From contig JAFGLZ010000111.1 in assembly GCA_016927755.1 (NCBI GenBank), positions 106,897 to 170,896 of the forward strand: a stretch of 64,000 bases of DNA, in the 5' to 3' direction. Origin of the DNA: Phycisphaerae bacterium. Lineage in GTDB: Bacteria; Planctomycetota; Phycisphaerae; UBA1845; JAFGLZ01. A program made the position numbers and the translations under genes. The notes under the pieces are model-generated. The model worked only from the letters and a program-made list of their open reading frames with translations, had not been told where the DNA came from and ran no database searches. This document shows, one piece after another, positions 1 to 8,557 of the stretch (positions are counted from its first letter, which is position 1; every line of letters begins with the position of its first letter).

Positions 1-1029
1 CGGGACGCCCGTGTCGTTCGCGTCCGTGCCCATCAGGAAGACCGAGTGCTCGCTCGGATAGTCGATGTTCATCAGGAACGTGTCCGGCACGTCGCGGTCC
101 TTGTGCACCCAGTTGCCTCCCGAGGCCACCACTCGAGACGGGAACTCCGGACCCAGCGCCACCGCCAGGTGCGCCAGCGCGTGATACAGCAGGTCCGTGG
201 CGATGCCGCCCGAGTAATCCCAGTACTTGCGAAAGCGGAAGTAGTGCTCGGCGTTGAACGGCTTCTTGGCCGCCAGGCCCCATTCCCATCCGACCCACCG
301 CTTCCAGTCGAGGTTCTTGGGGCTGGCCTGCGGCTCGATGTAGTAGTTCCAGTCGCCGGCCGGCACGTTTCGGCTGTAGCCCGAGCGCGTCCAGATCACC
401 TTGCCGATCGCGCCGCGTCGAATCATCTCGCGCGCCTGGTGATAGGTCGGGTCGCTGGCGGATCCCGCTCCCACTTGCACGACCGCCCCCGCCCAGGCGG
501 CGACGTCCCGCAGCGCCTTGGCCTCGGGGATCGTGTGCGTCATGGGCTTCTCGACGTATACGTCCTTGCCGGCCTTGATCGCCTCGATGGCGATCTTCGC
601 GTGCCAGTGGTCGGGCGTGCCGATGACGACCGCGTCGACGTCGGGGTTCTCCAGCATCCGCTCGTACTCGTGGTAGAGCAGCCCGTCCGACTCCTTCCCC
701 GTGTTGCCCTTCTTGATGACGTTCAGGGCCTGCTGCTTGCGCGGCTCGTAGACGTCGCAGACCGCCAGGACGCGGAGCTTCGCGTTGCCGCGGGCGCGTC
801 GCACGACCTCGTTGAGCAGCCACGTGCCCCGGCCGCCGCAGCCGATCACGCCGACGTTGACGCACCCGTTGACCCCGTGCGATCGCATGGCCGGCGCCGG
901 ACCAAGCTCGTCCGCCGCGCCTTCCGAGACGCTCGTGCCCAGGCCCAACGCCGCAGCGCCCACGGCCGATCGCCGCAGCATGTCGCGCCGAGTCAGTCGC
1001 TCCTGTTCCCGATCAGCCTTCTCGCTCAC
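1..1029 (-). CDS. Gfo/Idh/MocA-family oxidoreductase, secreted (3' end outside window)
   Basis: Reading from the GTG at 1029 on the minus strand gives an open frame to the window edge, so the C-terminus is missing. The N-terminus has a twin-arginine motif (TRRDMLRRSA) followed by a hydrophobic stretch, which predicts Tat export. A Rossmann nucleotide-binding turn follows (GVIGCGGRG), then the family's EKP motif (VEKPMTHT) and a conserved HW pair (GTPDHWHA). These identify the NAD(P)-dependent sugar or polyol dehydrogenase family that planctomycetes carry in many exported copies. A GGAGG ribosome binding site lies about 8 bases before the GTG. The substrate cannot be inferred. The gene runs in the same direction as the DUF1080 gene upstream of it, with 69 bases between them, so the two may be co-transcribed. 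Confidence 0.88.
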   Translation of the reverse strand, partial: MSEKADREQERLTRRDMLRRSAVGAAALGLGTSVSEGAADELGPAPAMRSHGVNGCVNVGVIGCGGRGTWLLNEVVRRARGNAKLRVLAVCDVYEPRKQQALNVIKKGNTGKESDGLLYHEYERMLENPDVDAVVIGTPDHWHAKIAIEAIKAGKDVYVEKPMTHTIPEAKALRDVAAWAGAVVQVGAGSASDPTYHQAREMIRRGAIGKVIWTRSGYSRNVPAGDWNYYIEPQASPKNLDWKRWVGWEWGLAAKKPFNAEHYFRFRKYWDYSGGIATDLLYHALAHLAVALGPEFPSRVVASGGNWVHKDRDVPDTFLMNIDYPSEHSVFLMGTDANDTGVP

Positions 1030-1098
1030 GTTCTCACCTCCGCCGTGCCTCTGTTTGGCCCTGTCAGCCGGTCAAGCGGCCGCCGTCGATTCGGCACG

Positions 1099-1761
1099 CT
1101 ATTGCTTCGGCGGCTCCGAACCGCCTTCACCGCCGAGGTCCTGGACCTCGATGTTGCGGAACCACACGTAGTGCCCGTGGTCTTGCACGCCGATGTGGCC
1201 GCGCCGTAGCCGCTTGGCCAACTCCCGATGCGCGTCGAGGTCGACGTCCTGCACCAGCTCGCCGTTCCAGATGACCTTCAGCTTGGGTCCGCGACAAGTG
1301 ACCTGGACGTCGTTCCACTGTCCCGCGGGTCGAGACATGTGCTTCTTGACCGTGATCGACGAGTAGACGGACATCGACGAGTGCTTGTTCGCCCGCCCGC
1401 CGAAGTCGTCGAGGATCTGAAGCTCCATGCCGGTGAAGCCCGGCTTCTTCGGCGCGCAGCGAATGGCAACGCCGCTGTTGCATCCCGGCGAGACCTTGTA
1501 CTGCAGCTTGAGGATGAAGTCGCCGTAGGTCTTCTCGGTCAACAGCCACCCGCCACCCCGGCCATCGCACTCGATCATGCCGTTGCGGACGGACCACGCC
1601 TCCGGCTTGCCCGTCGGCTTCCAGCCCGTGAGGTCCTTTCCGTTGAAGAGGGGCACGAACCCCTGCCCCGCGAGCAGCACCGACGCGGTCGCCGCCAAGA
1701 GAGCCGCGGCGACGCCGGCCCCTCGTCCGACAAATCGACAGCCGTTCTGCTTATCGTTCAT
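1099..1761 (-). CDS. DUF1080 / 3-keto-disaccharide hydrolase domain protein, exported
   Basis: The 220-residue product starts with a charged N-terminus and a hydrophobic signal segment (residues about 15-32). It continues as a single LamG-like beta-sandwich of the DUF1080 family: FVPLFNGKDLTGWKP near the start, GDFILKLQYKV, then GNSGVAIR-like and NDVQVTCRG blocks. Characterised members cleave 3-keto-glycosides, and planctomycetes carry many copies. The start at 1761 is chosen because AGGAG sits 8 bases upstream; an upstream in-frame ATG at 1791 has no such site. The gene shares strand with the Gfo/Idh/MocA gene, and the pairing of a 3-keto-forming dehydrogenase with a 3-keto-glycoside hydrolase is a known functional combination. 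That link is inference here. Confidence 0.85.
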   Translation of the reverse strand: MNDKQNGCRFVGRGAGVAAALLAATASVLLAGQGFVPLFNGKDLTGWKPTGKPEAWSVRNGMIECDGRGGGWLLTEKTYGDFILKLQYKVSPGCNSGVAIRCAPKKPGFTGMELQILDDFGGRANKHSSMSVYSSITVKKHMSRPAGQWNDVQVTCRGPKLKVIWNGELVQDVDLDAHRELAKRLRRGHIGVQDHGHYVWFRNIEVQDLGGEGGSEPPKQ

Positions 1762-1911
1762 GGCGAGTCTCCTGTGGGGTAAGACCTGCAATCATACCGG
1801 GGGCCCGGGAACGGTCAACTGCGGCACGCCGCCTAGCGGCCCCGCGTGGATTGTCACGAGGCCGGACATGCCGGTATACTCCGAGCACGCCTCACCGAGA
1901 GGACGGGATTC

Positions 1912-2979
1912 ATGGACTTGAAGGAAGTACTACGCTTCGCCGTCGAGCACGAGGCGTCGGACGTCCACATTCAGGCGTCCGCGCCGCCGATGATGCGCAT
2001 CGCCGGCCAGGTACGGTCCGTCGAGGGCCGCCCGCTGACCAACGACGAGGCGCTGGCCTTCGTCGCGTCCATCGCACCGACGACGGATGGCGGCGAGCTC
2101 GACACCCGCGCCTTGAGGCGGCTGGACTTCTCTTACGAAATCCAGGATCTCTCGCGGTTCCGCTGCAGCGTCTACAGCCACCTCGGCCAGGTGGGCGTCG
2201 TCATGCGGGTCATCCCCCGAGAGGTCCCGTCGCTGGAATCGCTGAATCTGCCGCAGGTCCTGCATGACGTCGCGCTGGTCCAGCGCGGGCTGACCTTGCT
2301 GACCGGCCCCAGCGGTAGCGGCAAGAGCACGACGCTCGCGGCGATGGTCGACCTGATCAACACCCGGCGCTCGTGCAAGATCCTCGTCGTCGAGGACCCC
2401 GTCGAATACGTCCATGCGAGCAAGAAATCGCTCATCTCGCAGCTCGAGGTCGGCGCCGATACGCCGTCGTTCGCCGAGGCCATGAAGAGGGGGCTGCGTC
2501 AGGACCCAGATGTGATCGTGATCGGCGAGCTCCGCGACCTCGAGACCGTGCGCCTGGTCCTGCACGCGGCAGCCACGGGTCGGCAGGTGCTGGCGTGCAT
2601 GCCCAGCGGCAATGCGGTGGAAACGATCGAGCTCCTGATCGGGATGTTCCCCGCCGGCGAGAACAGACTGCTGGCGGGACAACTGGCCGGCGCGCTCGAG
2701 GCCGTCGTGTCGCAGCGGCTCGTGACCACGGGCCAGGCCACCCGAAGCCCTGCCGTCGAGATCCTTCGGGGTAACGTCACGACGATGCGCCTAATCCTGG
2801 AGAATCGGCTCGACGAGTTAAAGGAGTGCATCCAGACCGGCCAGGCCAAGATGCAGAGCTTCGACCAGAGCTTGCTGAGGATGTACGAACGGGGCGTGAT
2901 TTCGGGTACCGAGGCGCTGCGGTGCGCATCGAACCCCGAGGCCCTCTCCGTCGCGCTCCGCGAGGTGAAGCGAGCATGA
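1912..2979 (+). CDS. PilT/PilU-like type IV pilus retraction ATPase homologue
   Basis: The 355-residue protein has the PilT architecture: an N-terminal PAS-like region (ASDVHIQA, the family's SDlHi motif) and a C-terminal RecA-like ATPase. The Walker A is GPSGSGKST and the Walker B region is DVIVIGELRDLET. The C-terminal segment (IQTGQAKMQSFDQSLL) matches the family tail. The start at 1912 follows GAGAGGA. The region equivalent to the His box, normally TLHTxSA, reads CMPSGNA, so the usual histidine is absent; this may be a PilU-like or catalytically altered paralogue. No other pilus gene lies nearby. A STAS-domain gene follows 73 bases downstream. Confidence 0.85.
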   Translation: MDLKEVLRFAVEHEASDVHIQASAPPMMRIAGQVRSVEGRPLTNDEALAFVASIAPTTDGGELDTRALRRLDFSYEIQDLSRFRCSVYSHLGQVGVVMRVIPREVPSLESLNLPQVLHDVALVQRGLTLLTGPSGSGKSTTLAAMVDLINTRRSCKILVVEDPVEYVHASKKSLISQLEVGADTPSFAEAMKRGLRQDPDVIVIGELRDLETVRLVLHAAATGRQVLACMPSGNAVETIELLIGMFPAGENRLLAGQLAGALEAVVSQRLVTTGQATRSPAVEILRGNVTTMRLILENRLDELKECIQTGQAKMQSFDQSLLRMYERGVISGTEALRCASNPEALSVALREVKRA

Positions 2980-3052
2980 CCGAGGCCCCGCCCATGGGGT
3001 AGACGCCACGCACCGACGCGCTTGCTGGCGCCGCGGTACGAAAGAGACTCGG

Positions 3053-3415
3053 ATGTCAGAGCAAACCATCGTCACCGTCGACACGCATGACGAGTTCCTC
3101 GTCATGGTGGTCCATTGCACCGCGATGGATGAGGACAGCACGGGAAAGGTCCAGAAGCACGTATCGGCCGCGGCAGGGCAGTCGAGGCACCTGCCCGTCG
3201 TTCTGGACTTGTCGAAGGTCGAGCTCCTGCCCAGCCTGTCCCTCGGCGCGCTGGTCAACCTCATGCGCGAGTGCAAGGAGAACGGCCAGCGATTCGTGCT
3301 GGCTGGCGTCCGGCCGCTGATCCGAGAGTGCCTCGCCGTCACCCGCCTCGACAAGCTCCTCGAGATCTGCGACGACGTCGAGGATGCGCGGAATCGACTG
3401 CGGATCTCAGGCTGA
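3053..3415 (+). CDS. STAS-domain protein (anti-sigma factor antagonist-like)
   Basis: The 120-residue product is a single STAS domain. It has a central hydrophobic strand (LPVVLDLSKVELL), the loop SLSLGALVNL in the place of the usual DSSGLGxL phosphorylation loop, and a second strand, RFVLAGV. Serines are available in the loop, so phosphorylation by a partner switching kinase is possible but not shown. The gene is in line with the PilT-like ATPase upstream, so it may regulate it or simply share its transcript. The ribosome binding site is weak (GAGA). No cognate RsbW-like kinase or sigma factor is seen in the window. Confidence 0.75.
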   Translation: MSEQTIVTVDTHDEFLVMVVHCTAMDEDSTGKVQKHVSAAAGQSRHLPVVLDLSKVELLPSLSLGALVNLMRECKENGQRFVLAGVRPLIRECLAVTRLDKLLEICDDVEDARNRLRISG

Positions 3416-3513
3416 CCCGCCGAATGCTCGAATAGGCGCGTGTCGCCGACTCGGTGCGTCGAAGGGTGCGGCGCATCACGCGTGCTCAATCCTGGCTGGA
3501 GGCACGACGATCC

Positions 3514-5007
3514 GTGAACCGAACACGGCCCCTATGCACGTTCCTGGCAGCCGCCTTAGGCCTACTGATGCCCGCCTCCATGATCGCGGCACCCAGCACA
3601 CAAGGCTCAGCGGCCAGACCTAACCTCGTCCTGATCATGACCGACAACCAGGGCCCTTGGACCCTCGGCTGCTACGGCAATCGCGAGATCAGAACGCCCC
3701 ACATCGACCGGCTGGCCCGAGAAGGCATGCGCTTCACCCAGGCCTTCGCCAACAATGCCGTCTGCTCCCCGACGCGGGCCACGTGCCTGACCGGGCTGAT
3801 GCCGTGCCAGCACGGCGTGCACAAGTACATCAGCCAGGACGTCATGCTCGGGCCCAACGCCTACAACACCCTTGCCGAGTTCGACAGTCTGCCCCGGATC
3901 CTCAGCAAGTCCGGCTACGTCTGCGGGCTCAGCGGCAAGTGGCATCTCGGAGACAACCTCCGCCCGCAGGAGGGCTTCACCTTCTGGGTCACCAAACCGG
4001 GCGGACACACCACCGGCTTCACCGATCAGCAAATCATCGAGCACGGCAAGATCCGCGCCGAGCCGATGCACCAGACCGAGTATTGGACCCGCCGTGGCGT
4101 CGAGTTCATTGAGCGGAACAAGGATCGGCCGTTCTTCCTCTTCCTCGCCTACAACGGCCCGTACGGATTAGGCCAAAGCATGTTCTCCGAGTCGCGCAAC
4201 CGCCACGCCGCCTTCTACGCCGACAAGGAGCTGACGTGCTTCCCGCAAGCCAAGCCGCACCCCTGGCTCCGCAACAACCGCGAGATGATCAACAACCCCG
4301 TCTCCATGCGCAAGTACGCCGCCGAGGTCAGCGGCATCGACGACGGCGTCGGCGAGGTGATGGCAACGCTCGCCAAGCTGGGCCTCGACGACAGGACGCT
4401 CGTGGTCTTCATGGCCGACCAGGGCTTGGCAGGGGGCCACAGCGGCTTCTGGGGCATGGGCGATCACACCCGCCCGCTGACGGCCTACGACGGGACGATG
4501 CGAATCCCGCTGATCTTCCGCCAGCCGGGCCGGATCTCGCCGGGGCACAAATGCGACCTCATGGTCGCCAACTACGACCTCATGCCGACGATCCTGAGCC
4601 ATCTCGGACTGGCGGACAAGATGCCCGCGCGCCCCAAGAGTCCCGGGCGAGACTTTGACGCCGTCCTCAAAGGCAAACCCATCACCTGGGACAACGTCGT
4701 CTACTACGAGTTCGAGAACGTCCGCGCGGTTCGTACCGAGATGTGGAAGTACATCGAGCGCATCGGCGGCGGACCAAACGAGCTCTACGGCCTCCGCGCC
4801 GACCCCGGCGAACGGTACAACCTCTACGACGCGCCGGCAAGCCTCGAGACCCAGAAACGGCTCCAGGAGCGGCTCCACGCCTTCTTCGACCGATACGCCG
4901 AGCCCAAGTGGGACCTCTGGCACGGCGGCGACGCCAAGGGCGGCCTGCTCATGGGTAAGCGCCCTTACGGGCCCAGGGCGAAGGACGGAAAGCCAAGGTT
5001 GAAATGA
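3514..5007 (+). CDS. Secreted formylglycine-dependent sulfatase
   Basis: The 497-residue protein carries a signal peptide (TFLAAALGLLMPASMIAA) and the alkaline-phosphatase-like sulfatase fold. The metal-binding start is NLVLIMTDNQG. The formylglycine motif is CSPTRATCLTG, a good match to CxPxR, so this is a cysteine-type sulfatase needing an FGE or radical maturase encoded elsewhere. Further conserved blocks are GLSGKWHLGD and the second Asp site VVFMADQG. It probably removes sulfate esters from polysaccharides outside the cytoplasm, a trait expanded in planctomycetes. The GTG at 3514 is preferred because GGAGG lies at 3498-3502; a GTG at 3454 would give a longer, charged N-terminus. It stands alone on the plus strand. 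Confidence 0.9.
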   Translation: MNRTRPLCTFLAAALGLLMPASMIAAPSTQGSAARPNLVLIMTDNQGPWTLGCYGNREIRTPHIDRLAREGMRFTQAFANNAVCSPTRATCLTGLMPCQHGVHKYISQDVMLGPNAYNTLAEFDSLPRILSKSGYVCGLSGKWHLGDNLRPQEGFTFWVTKPGGHTTGFTDQQIIEHGKIRAEPMHQTEYWTRRGVEFIERNKDRPFFLFLAYNGPYGLGQSMFSESRNRHAAFYADKELTCFPQAKPHPWLRNNREMINNPVSMRKYAAEVSGIDDGVGEVMATLAKLGLDDRTLVVFMADQGLAGGHSGFWGMGDHTRPLTAYDGTMRIPLIFRQPGRISPGHKCDLMVANYDLMPTILSHLGLADKMPARPKSPGRDFDAVLKGKPITWDNVVYYEFENVRAVRTEMWKYIERIGGGPNELYGLRADPGERYNLYDAPASLETQKRLQERLHAFFDRYAEPKWDLWHGGDAKGGLLMGKRPYGPRAKDGKPRLK

Positions 5008-5139
5008 CACGTGCGTGCGCACGCCACTGTCCCGCGCTACCTGGGCGGGGATCCTTCACCCGTCGCCGAAACCGGCCTCGCATCGCAAACGACCCGCCCA
5101 GATGCTATGCTGTCACTGGGCTCTAAGGGGTCGACGAGT

Positions 5140-6351
5140 ATGCCAAAACCGCGGATCGCGCGCAATCACCTGGCGCTATGGCTTCTGATCGCCGCGACGT
5201 GTCTCTCGGGCTGTGGACTGGGCTTGGTCTTCCAGGACCTCGTGGACCCGGCCTGCCTCGAGCCGAATTGGATCGCGGAAGCGACCAAGGGCGTCACGGT
5301 CCAGCCGGAGGTCTTCAGAGCGGTGCTCGCCGAACTGCTCGCCGATGTTCAGCTCGTCGACGGCAATTGGCAGGGCGACCAGGGCGACGCCCGCTTCTAT
5401 GCCCCGGCCGTCCTCCTAGGCCTCGCGCACGAGAGCCGCAACCCATGCCTCAATGCGTTTGCGCAGGCCAGCCTCGAGGGCAACCGCGCCCTGATTCGCG
5501 GCAACAGTTGGCGGCTCGTGCCCTTCTGGACCGACGTGCCCGACGAGGTCATGGCCACCTACGGCCTGGTTGAAGCGTACCGATACGACCCTCGAAGAGA
5601 TGATGTCGCCCTGATCAACTCCGTCCTGGATCGGCTTGACGCGGCCCTGCGGTTCTTTGACAACTATCCGGACGCGCTGGGTGAGTCGCTCCTGTCCTAC
5701 TACGGCACGACCGTCCAGACCGCCGCCATCGCCACGCTCAACCTCCGCTACGGGCTCATCGTCGGCAAGCCCCGCGGGCCCGAGCGCATTGCCACCGGCC
5801 TGGACATCATCGAGGCCGTCGACCGCTATGCCTATGACGCGGACACCGGCACCTACCGCTTCTCCGGCGCCACCGACGGCCTGTACCTCTACCCCAACGT
5901 GATGATGATCGTGGCCAATTGCATGGCCTACCGCGCCACGGAAGAGATCAGGTACCTCGATCGCGCCGTCGCGACCTTCGAACGCCTCGCCCCGCTCAAG
6001 GATCAGGAGAAGGGCAACTATCGCAGCCCCTACAGCGCCCAGCAGATGGGCGCCCAGACGGAGGACTACTCGACGCTCTCGTCACAGCTATACCTGGTGC
6101 AGGCCCTCAGCCTGCTCCACGAAAGCACGGCCGACGAAGACTACCTGAGTGAAGCCCGCGGCGTCATCGATTTCATCTGCAATTACCTCCGCGACGGAGG
6201 ACGCCTGCTCCACCACTGGATCGACGGCCGGCCCGCCGGACCCCAAGACGCCACCGAGTACTGCACCGGCTGCAACTTCCAAGCCCTCTATCAGATGTGG
6301 TATCTCAGCAACCCCCACCGCTCGGACCACCCCCCCACCGAGCCCAAATAG
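5140..6351 (+). CDS. Lipoprotein of unknown function, predicted alpha/alpha-toroid
   Basis: The 403-residue product begins with a lipoprotein signal ending in the lipobox LSGC. The rest is helical, with repeated Tyr/Trp-rich segments (DALGESLLSYYGTTVQ, ATDGLYLYPNVMMIVANCMAYRA, LLHHWIDGRPAGPQ). Such a pattern is typical of (alpha/alpha)6 barrels such as glycoside hydrolase or epimerase folds. I do not recognise a specific family or catalytic residues, so no enzyme activity is claimed. The start at 5140 follows AAGGGG; upstream in-frame starts at 5011 and 5101 would bury the signal peptide. The gene follows the sulfatase by 132 bases and could be part of the same polysaccharide-handling transcript. 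Confidence 0.65.
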   Translation: MPKPRIARNHLALWLLIAATCLSGCGLGLVFQDLVDPACLEPNWIAEATKGVTVQPEVFRAVLAELLADVQLVDGNWQGDQGDARFYAPAVLLGLAHESRNPCLNAFAQASLEGNRALIRGNSWRLVPFWTDVPDEVMATYGLVEAYRYDPRRDDVALINSVLDRLDAALRFFDNYPDALGESLLSYYGTTVQTAAIATLNLRYGLIVGKPRGPERIATGLDIIEAVDRYAYDADTGTYRFSGATDGLYLYPNVMMIVANCMAYRATEEIRYLDRAVATFERLAPLKDQEKGNYRSPYSAQQMGAQTEDYSTLSSQLYLVQALSLLHESTADEDYLSEARGVIDFICNYLRDGGRLLHHWIDGRPAGPQDATEYCTGCNFQALYQMWYLSNPHRSDHPPTEPK

Positions 6352-6393
6352 GGAGAGGCGGGGGTTTTGCTTCATCGAATTCTCTCCGGCGGA

Positions 6394-6419
6394 GCCCCCC
6401 GCGGTTGGCTAGCGGGGGC
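6394..6419 (+). terminator. GC-rich hairpin after the lipoprotein gene
   Basis: Arms CCCCCGC and GCGGGGG enclose a GGTTGGCTA loop, 43 bases after the stop codon. There is no clear T-tract. It may be a weak terminator or a member of a dispersed planctomycete intergenic repeat of the 'GCGGxTxGC' type. Confidence 0.4.
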
Positions 6420-6719
6420 CAACGTGCACCGTGTACCCATGGCTCAGCCCTACTGCGTCCGAGTGGTGGCGAGGAGCCGCGTTGCACGCGGTCGGCTTCG
6501 CCCACACAGTCCACTGGATTGCCCACTCCAATGAGGATGTGTCGACGGTGCAGACAATGGCTTCAACCCAAGCGAAATCGCATTGTCGTAACCAACAGTA
6601 TGATCGGCAGGCGTGAATCGGCATTCTCCGTATGGAGTATTGCCGTCAAGTTCGGTCGCCGGCACCCTAGTATCTCGCAGACGACTCTGTGCCGTACTGA
6701 AAAAAGGTGACATGTTGGA

Positions 6720-6747
6720 TTGCATTGGCTGATATCCGTTGTATACT
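6720..6747 (+). promoter_or_regulatory. Candidate sigma-70 promoter for the 6969-9940 operon
   Basis: TTGCAT (6720-6725) and TATACT (6742-6747) are separated by 16 bases and lie about 220 bases before the first gene of the operon. Both boxes are five-of-six matches to the consensus. This is a sequence-only prediction. Confidence 0.4.
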
Positions 6748-6968
6748 GCCTACATAGCGACAGGATGTGCTAATCGAGACCATGGGATCGCGAATCCCGG
6801 ACCGTCAGTCCTAGACGTGTGGTCTTCCTCCGATCAGCAGCTTGGCAGGGATGCTGGCGGCTCGACCCAACTCCAACGATTTACTTCCCGGACGATCTTC
6901 TGGTAGCGGCATCTTCTGCCGAAATGGACTGTCGTGGTGACAGGGCTCCTGGACAGGGAGGGTGTGAC

Positions 6969-8531
6969 TTGACTGCGGGAAAGGCGTTGCGCGGCTCAGG
7001 GGCAATCATTCCGGGGGCCTGTTTGGTGAGCGTGCTCGCGCTTGCTGACGGCTGTGCGCTACATGACCAGGTCCAATTCTTCGCCGCGACCGATCCGGAA
7101 ACGGGAGCGACAAGCTACTACAAGATGACGATCTCTGGCACCGGGTCGATGGGCGTCGACTACCACCTGCAGGCGGGGTACTTCAGCGCCGAGGCCGTGG
7201 ATGTGTTGCGGAGCTCCATGCCGGACATCCCAATCCTCGATCTCCCCGTCGAGCAGTTGGAGATACTGGATCGGACGGCGCAGCAATTCTACGGCTCGGC
7301 AATGCAGGACGCCAAACGCGTCAGTCCGATCAAGGATCCGGAGTCCGTCTTTGTCTCGACGCGTAGCCGTCTTGGCTTCGCCCAAGAACGAGCGGACAAG
7401 CTCAAAGCGGACGTCGCGCTCGCCTCGGGCCAGCTAGAGCATGCAAGAACGCGGGCGGACGAGGCCAAGAAGGAACGGACGGAGGCGGACTCGGCCTACA
7501 CGAAAGCGGTGTCAAGCCGGCAGGAACTAGAGAAGTCAAGGGATGCCGCGCGAACGGCGCTGCTTGGGTACCTTGGGGCGGCGCCGCAACCGCCCCAGTC
7601 CTCACCGCCGACCACCTGTCCGGACCCGAACGAGACGACTCCGAGTTCAAAGCCCAATCCTTCCACTACAAAGGCGTCGCCCAAGGCGACGGCTAATCTC
7701 CGGGCCGCGGCCTCCTGTCCGGGGGAAGCTGCGCCGCCTCCGACGGCTTCCGGCAAGGAGCCCGAGGCCTCCCCTCCGCCGGATAGTGCCCCGACGCCCC
7801 CCAGCAGTGCGCAGCACAACTCCCCACCCGAGCAGGAGAAGCCCAAGAACCTGGAGACGGCGGTGCGCGACTACCTCACGGCCGAGGGGGAGTACGCCCG
7901 GGCGAAGATCACCGAAATCGATGCCTGGAGCAGGAAGGAGAATGCGCGCAGAGCCCTGACGCTCGCAGAGAACGAGATGGATCGCCTGCGGTACAGGCTG
8001 GATCTCGCGATCGCCAGACAGAAGCATGCGGGCAGTGCGGCAAGCGCCGCTCAGGAAACGCTCACGAAAGCCGCCGGTGCCGCGGACGACGTGCCAATCG
8101 GCACCCTGCCCCCCGGCGTCGCAGTGGATCCCTTCGACAACGAGAGAGCCATTGCGGTTGCTCGCAATGTTTGGTTTGCCAGCCTTTCGCAAGCGGACGT
8201 CATATCCATGGGGCGGACGCAGAATACGAATCCCTTCCAGTTCCGAAAGCTGGTGTTCTGGGCCACGGCGCGCAACATCGATCTGAGCCAATTCGCCACG
8301 GAGGTCGACGGCGTCATCGACAACGTGACGACAATCGCTCAGACGGTTCGGGACCAGGCCAGAATACGCAAGGAAATGCAGCGCGCTCAGGCGCAGAAGG
8401 ACAAGGCCGATCAGGATGCAAGACGAAAGACCTGCGGCGAGCTGTTCGATCTGATTCCCTTTGGTGACGAACAACAACGCGAGGCCTTCAAGGCCTTTGT
8501 GCCGCTGCTCTGTCCAGAGGCGGGCCGGTAA
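6969..8531 (+). CDS. Lipoprotein-like coiled-coil protein with a proline-rich linker
   Basis: The 520-residue product begins with a hydrophobic segment ending at a possible lipobox (LADGC). Two charged helical regions follow (roughly residues 115-200 and 300-370), rich in Ala, Glu, Arg and Lys and likely coiled coil. They are separated by about 75 residues dominated by Pro, Ser and Thr. The C-terminal part ends with a charged KEMQRAQAQKDKADQDAR helix. I know no family for it. The TTG start at 6969 is chosen because GGGAGGG lies 7-8 bases before it and the signal segment then sits at the N-terminus. The next gene begins 26 bases after the stop, so the genes look co-transcribed. Confidence 0.6.
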   Translation: MTAGKALRGSGAIIPGACLVSVLALADGCALHDQVQFFAATDPETGATSYYKMTISGTGSMGVDYHLQAGYFSAEAVDVLRSSMPDIPILDLPVEQLEILDRTAQQFYGSAMQDAKRVSPIKDPESVFVSTRSRLGFAQERADKLKADVALASGQLEHARTRADEAKKERTEADSAYTKAVSSRQELEKSRDAARTALLGYLGAAPQPPQSSPPTTCPDPNETTPSSKPNPSTTKASPKATANLRAAASCPGEAAPPPTASGKEPEASPPPDSAPTPPSSAQHNSPPEQEKPKNLETAVRDYLTAEGEYARAKITEIDAWSRKENARRALTLAENEMDRLRYRLDLAIARQKHAGSAASAAQETLTKAAGAADDVPIGTLPPGVAVDPFDNERAIAVARNVWFASLSQADVISMGRTQNTNPFQFRKLVFWATARNIDLSQFATEVDGVIDNVTTIAQTVRDQARIRKEMQRAQAQKDKADQDARRKTCGELFDLIPFGDEQQREAFKAFVPLLCPEAGR

Positions 8532-8557
8532 GGATCCATCCCCAAGGAGCCTGTGCC

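Larger units (their letters stand above)
6352..6968. other. Non-coding gap with a terminator-like hairpin and a candidate promoter
   Basis: No convincing reading frame is present. The left end holds a GC-rich hairpin, and the right half holds a TTGCAT/TATACT promoter-like pair facing the lipoprotein operon; both are listed separately. The middle (about 6430-6710) is less GC-biased than the surroundings and gives only short, unrelated frames. Confidence 0.6.

Noticed and set aside
46..1209. Plus-strand open frame of 387 codons
   Set aside because: It is antisense to the Gfo/Idh/MocA gene and has the Arg/Val/His-rich composition typical of shadow frames in GC-rich DNA.
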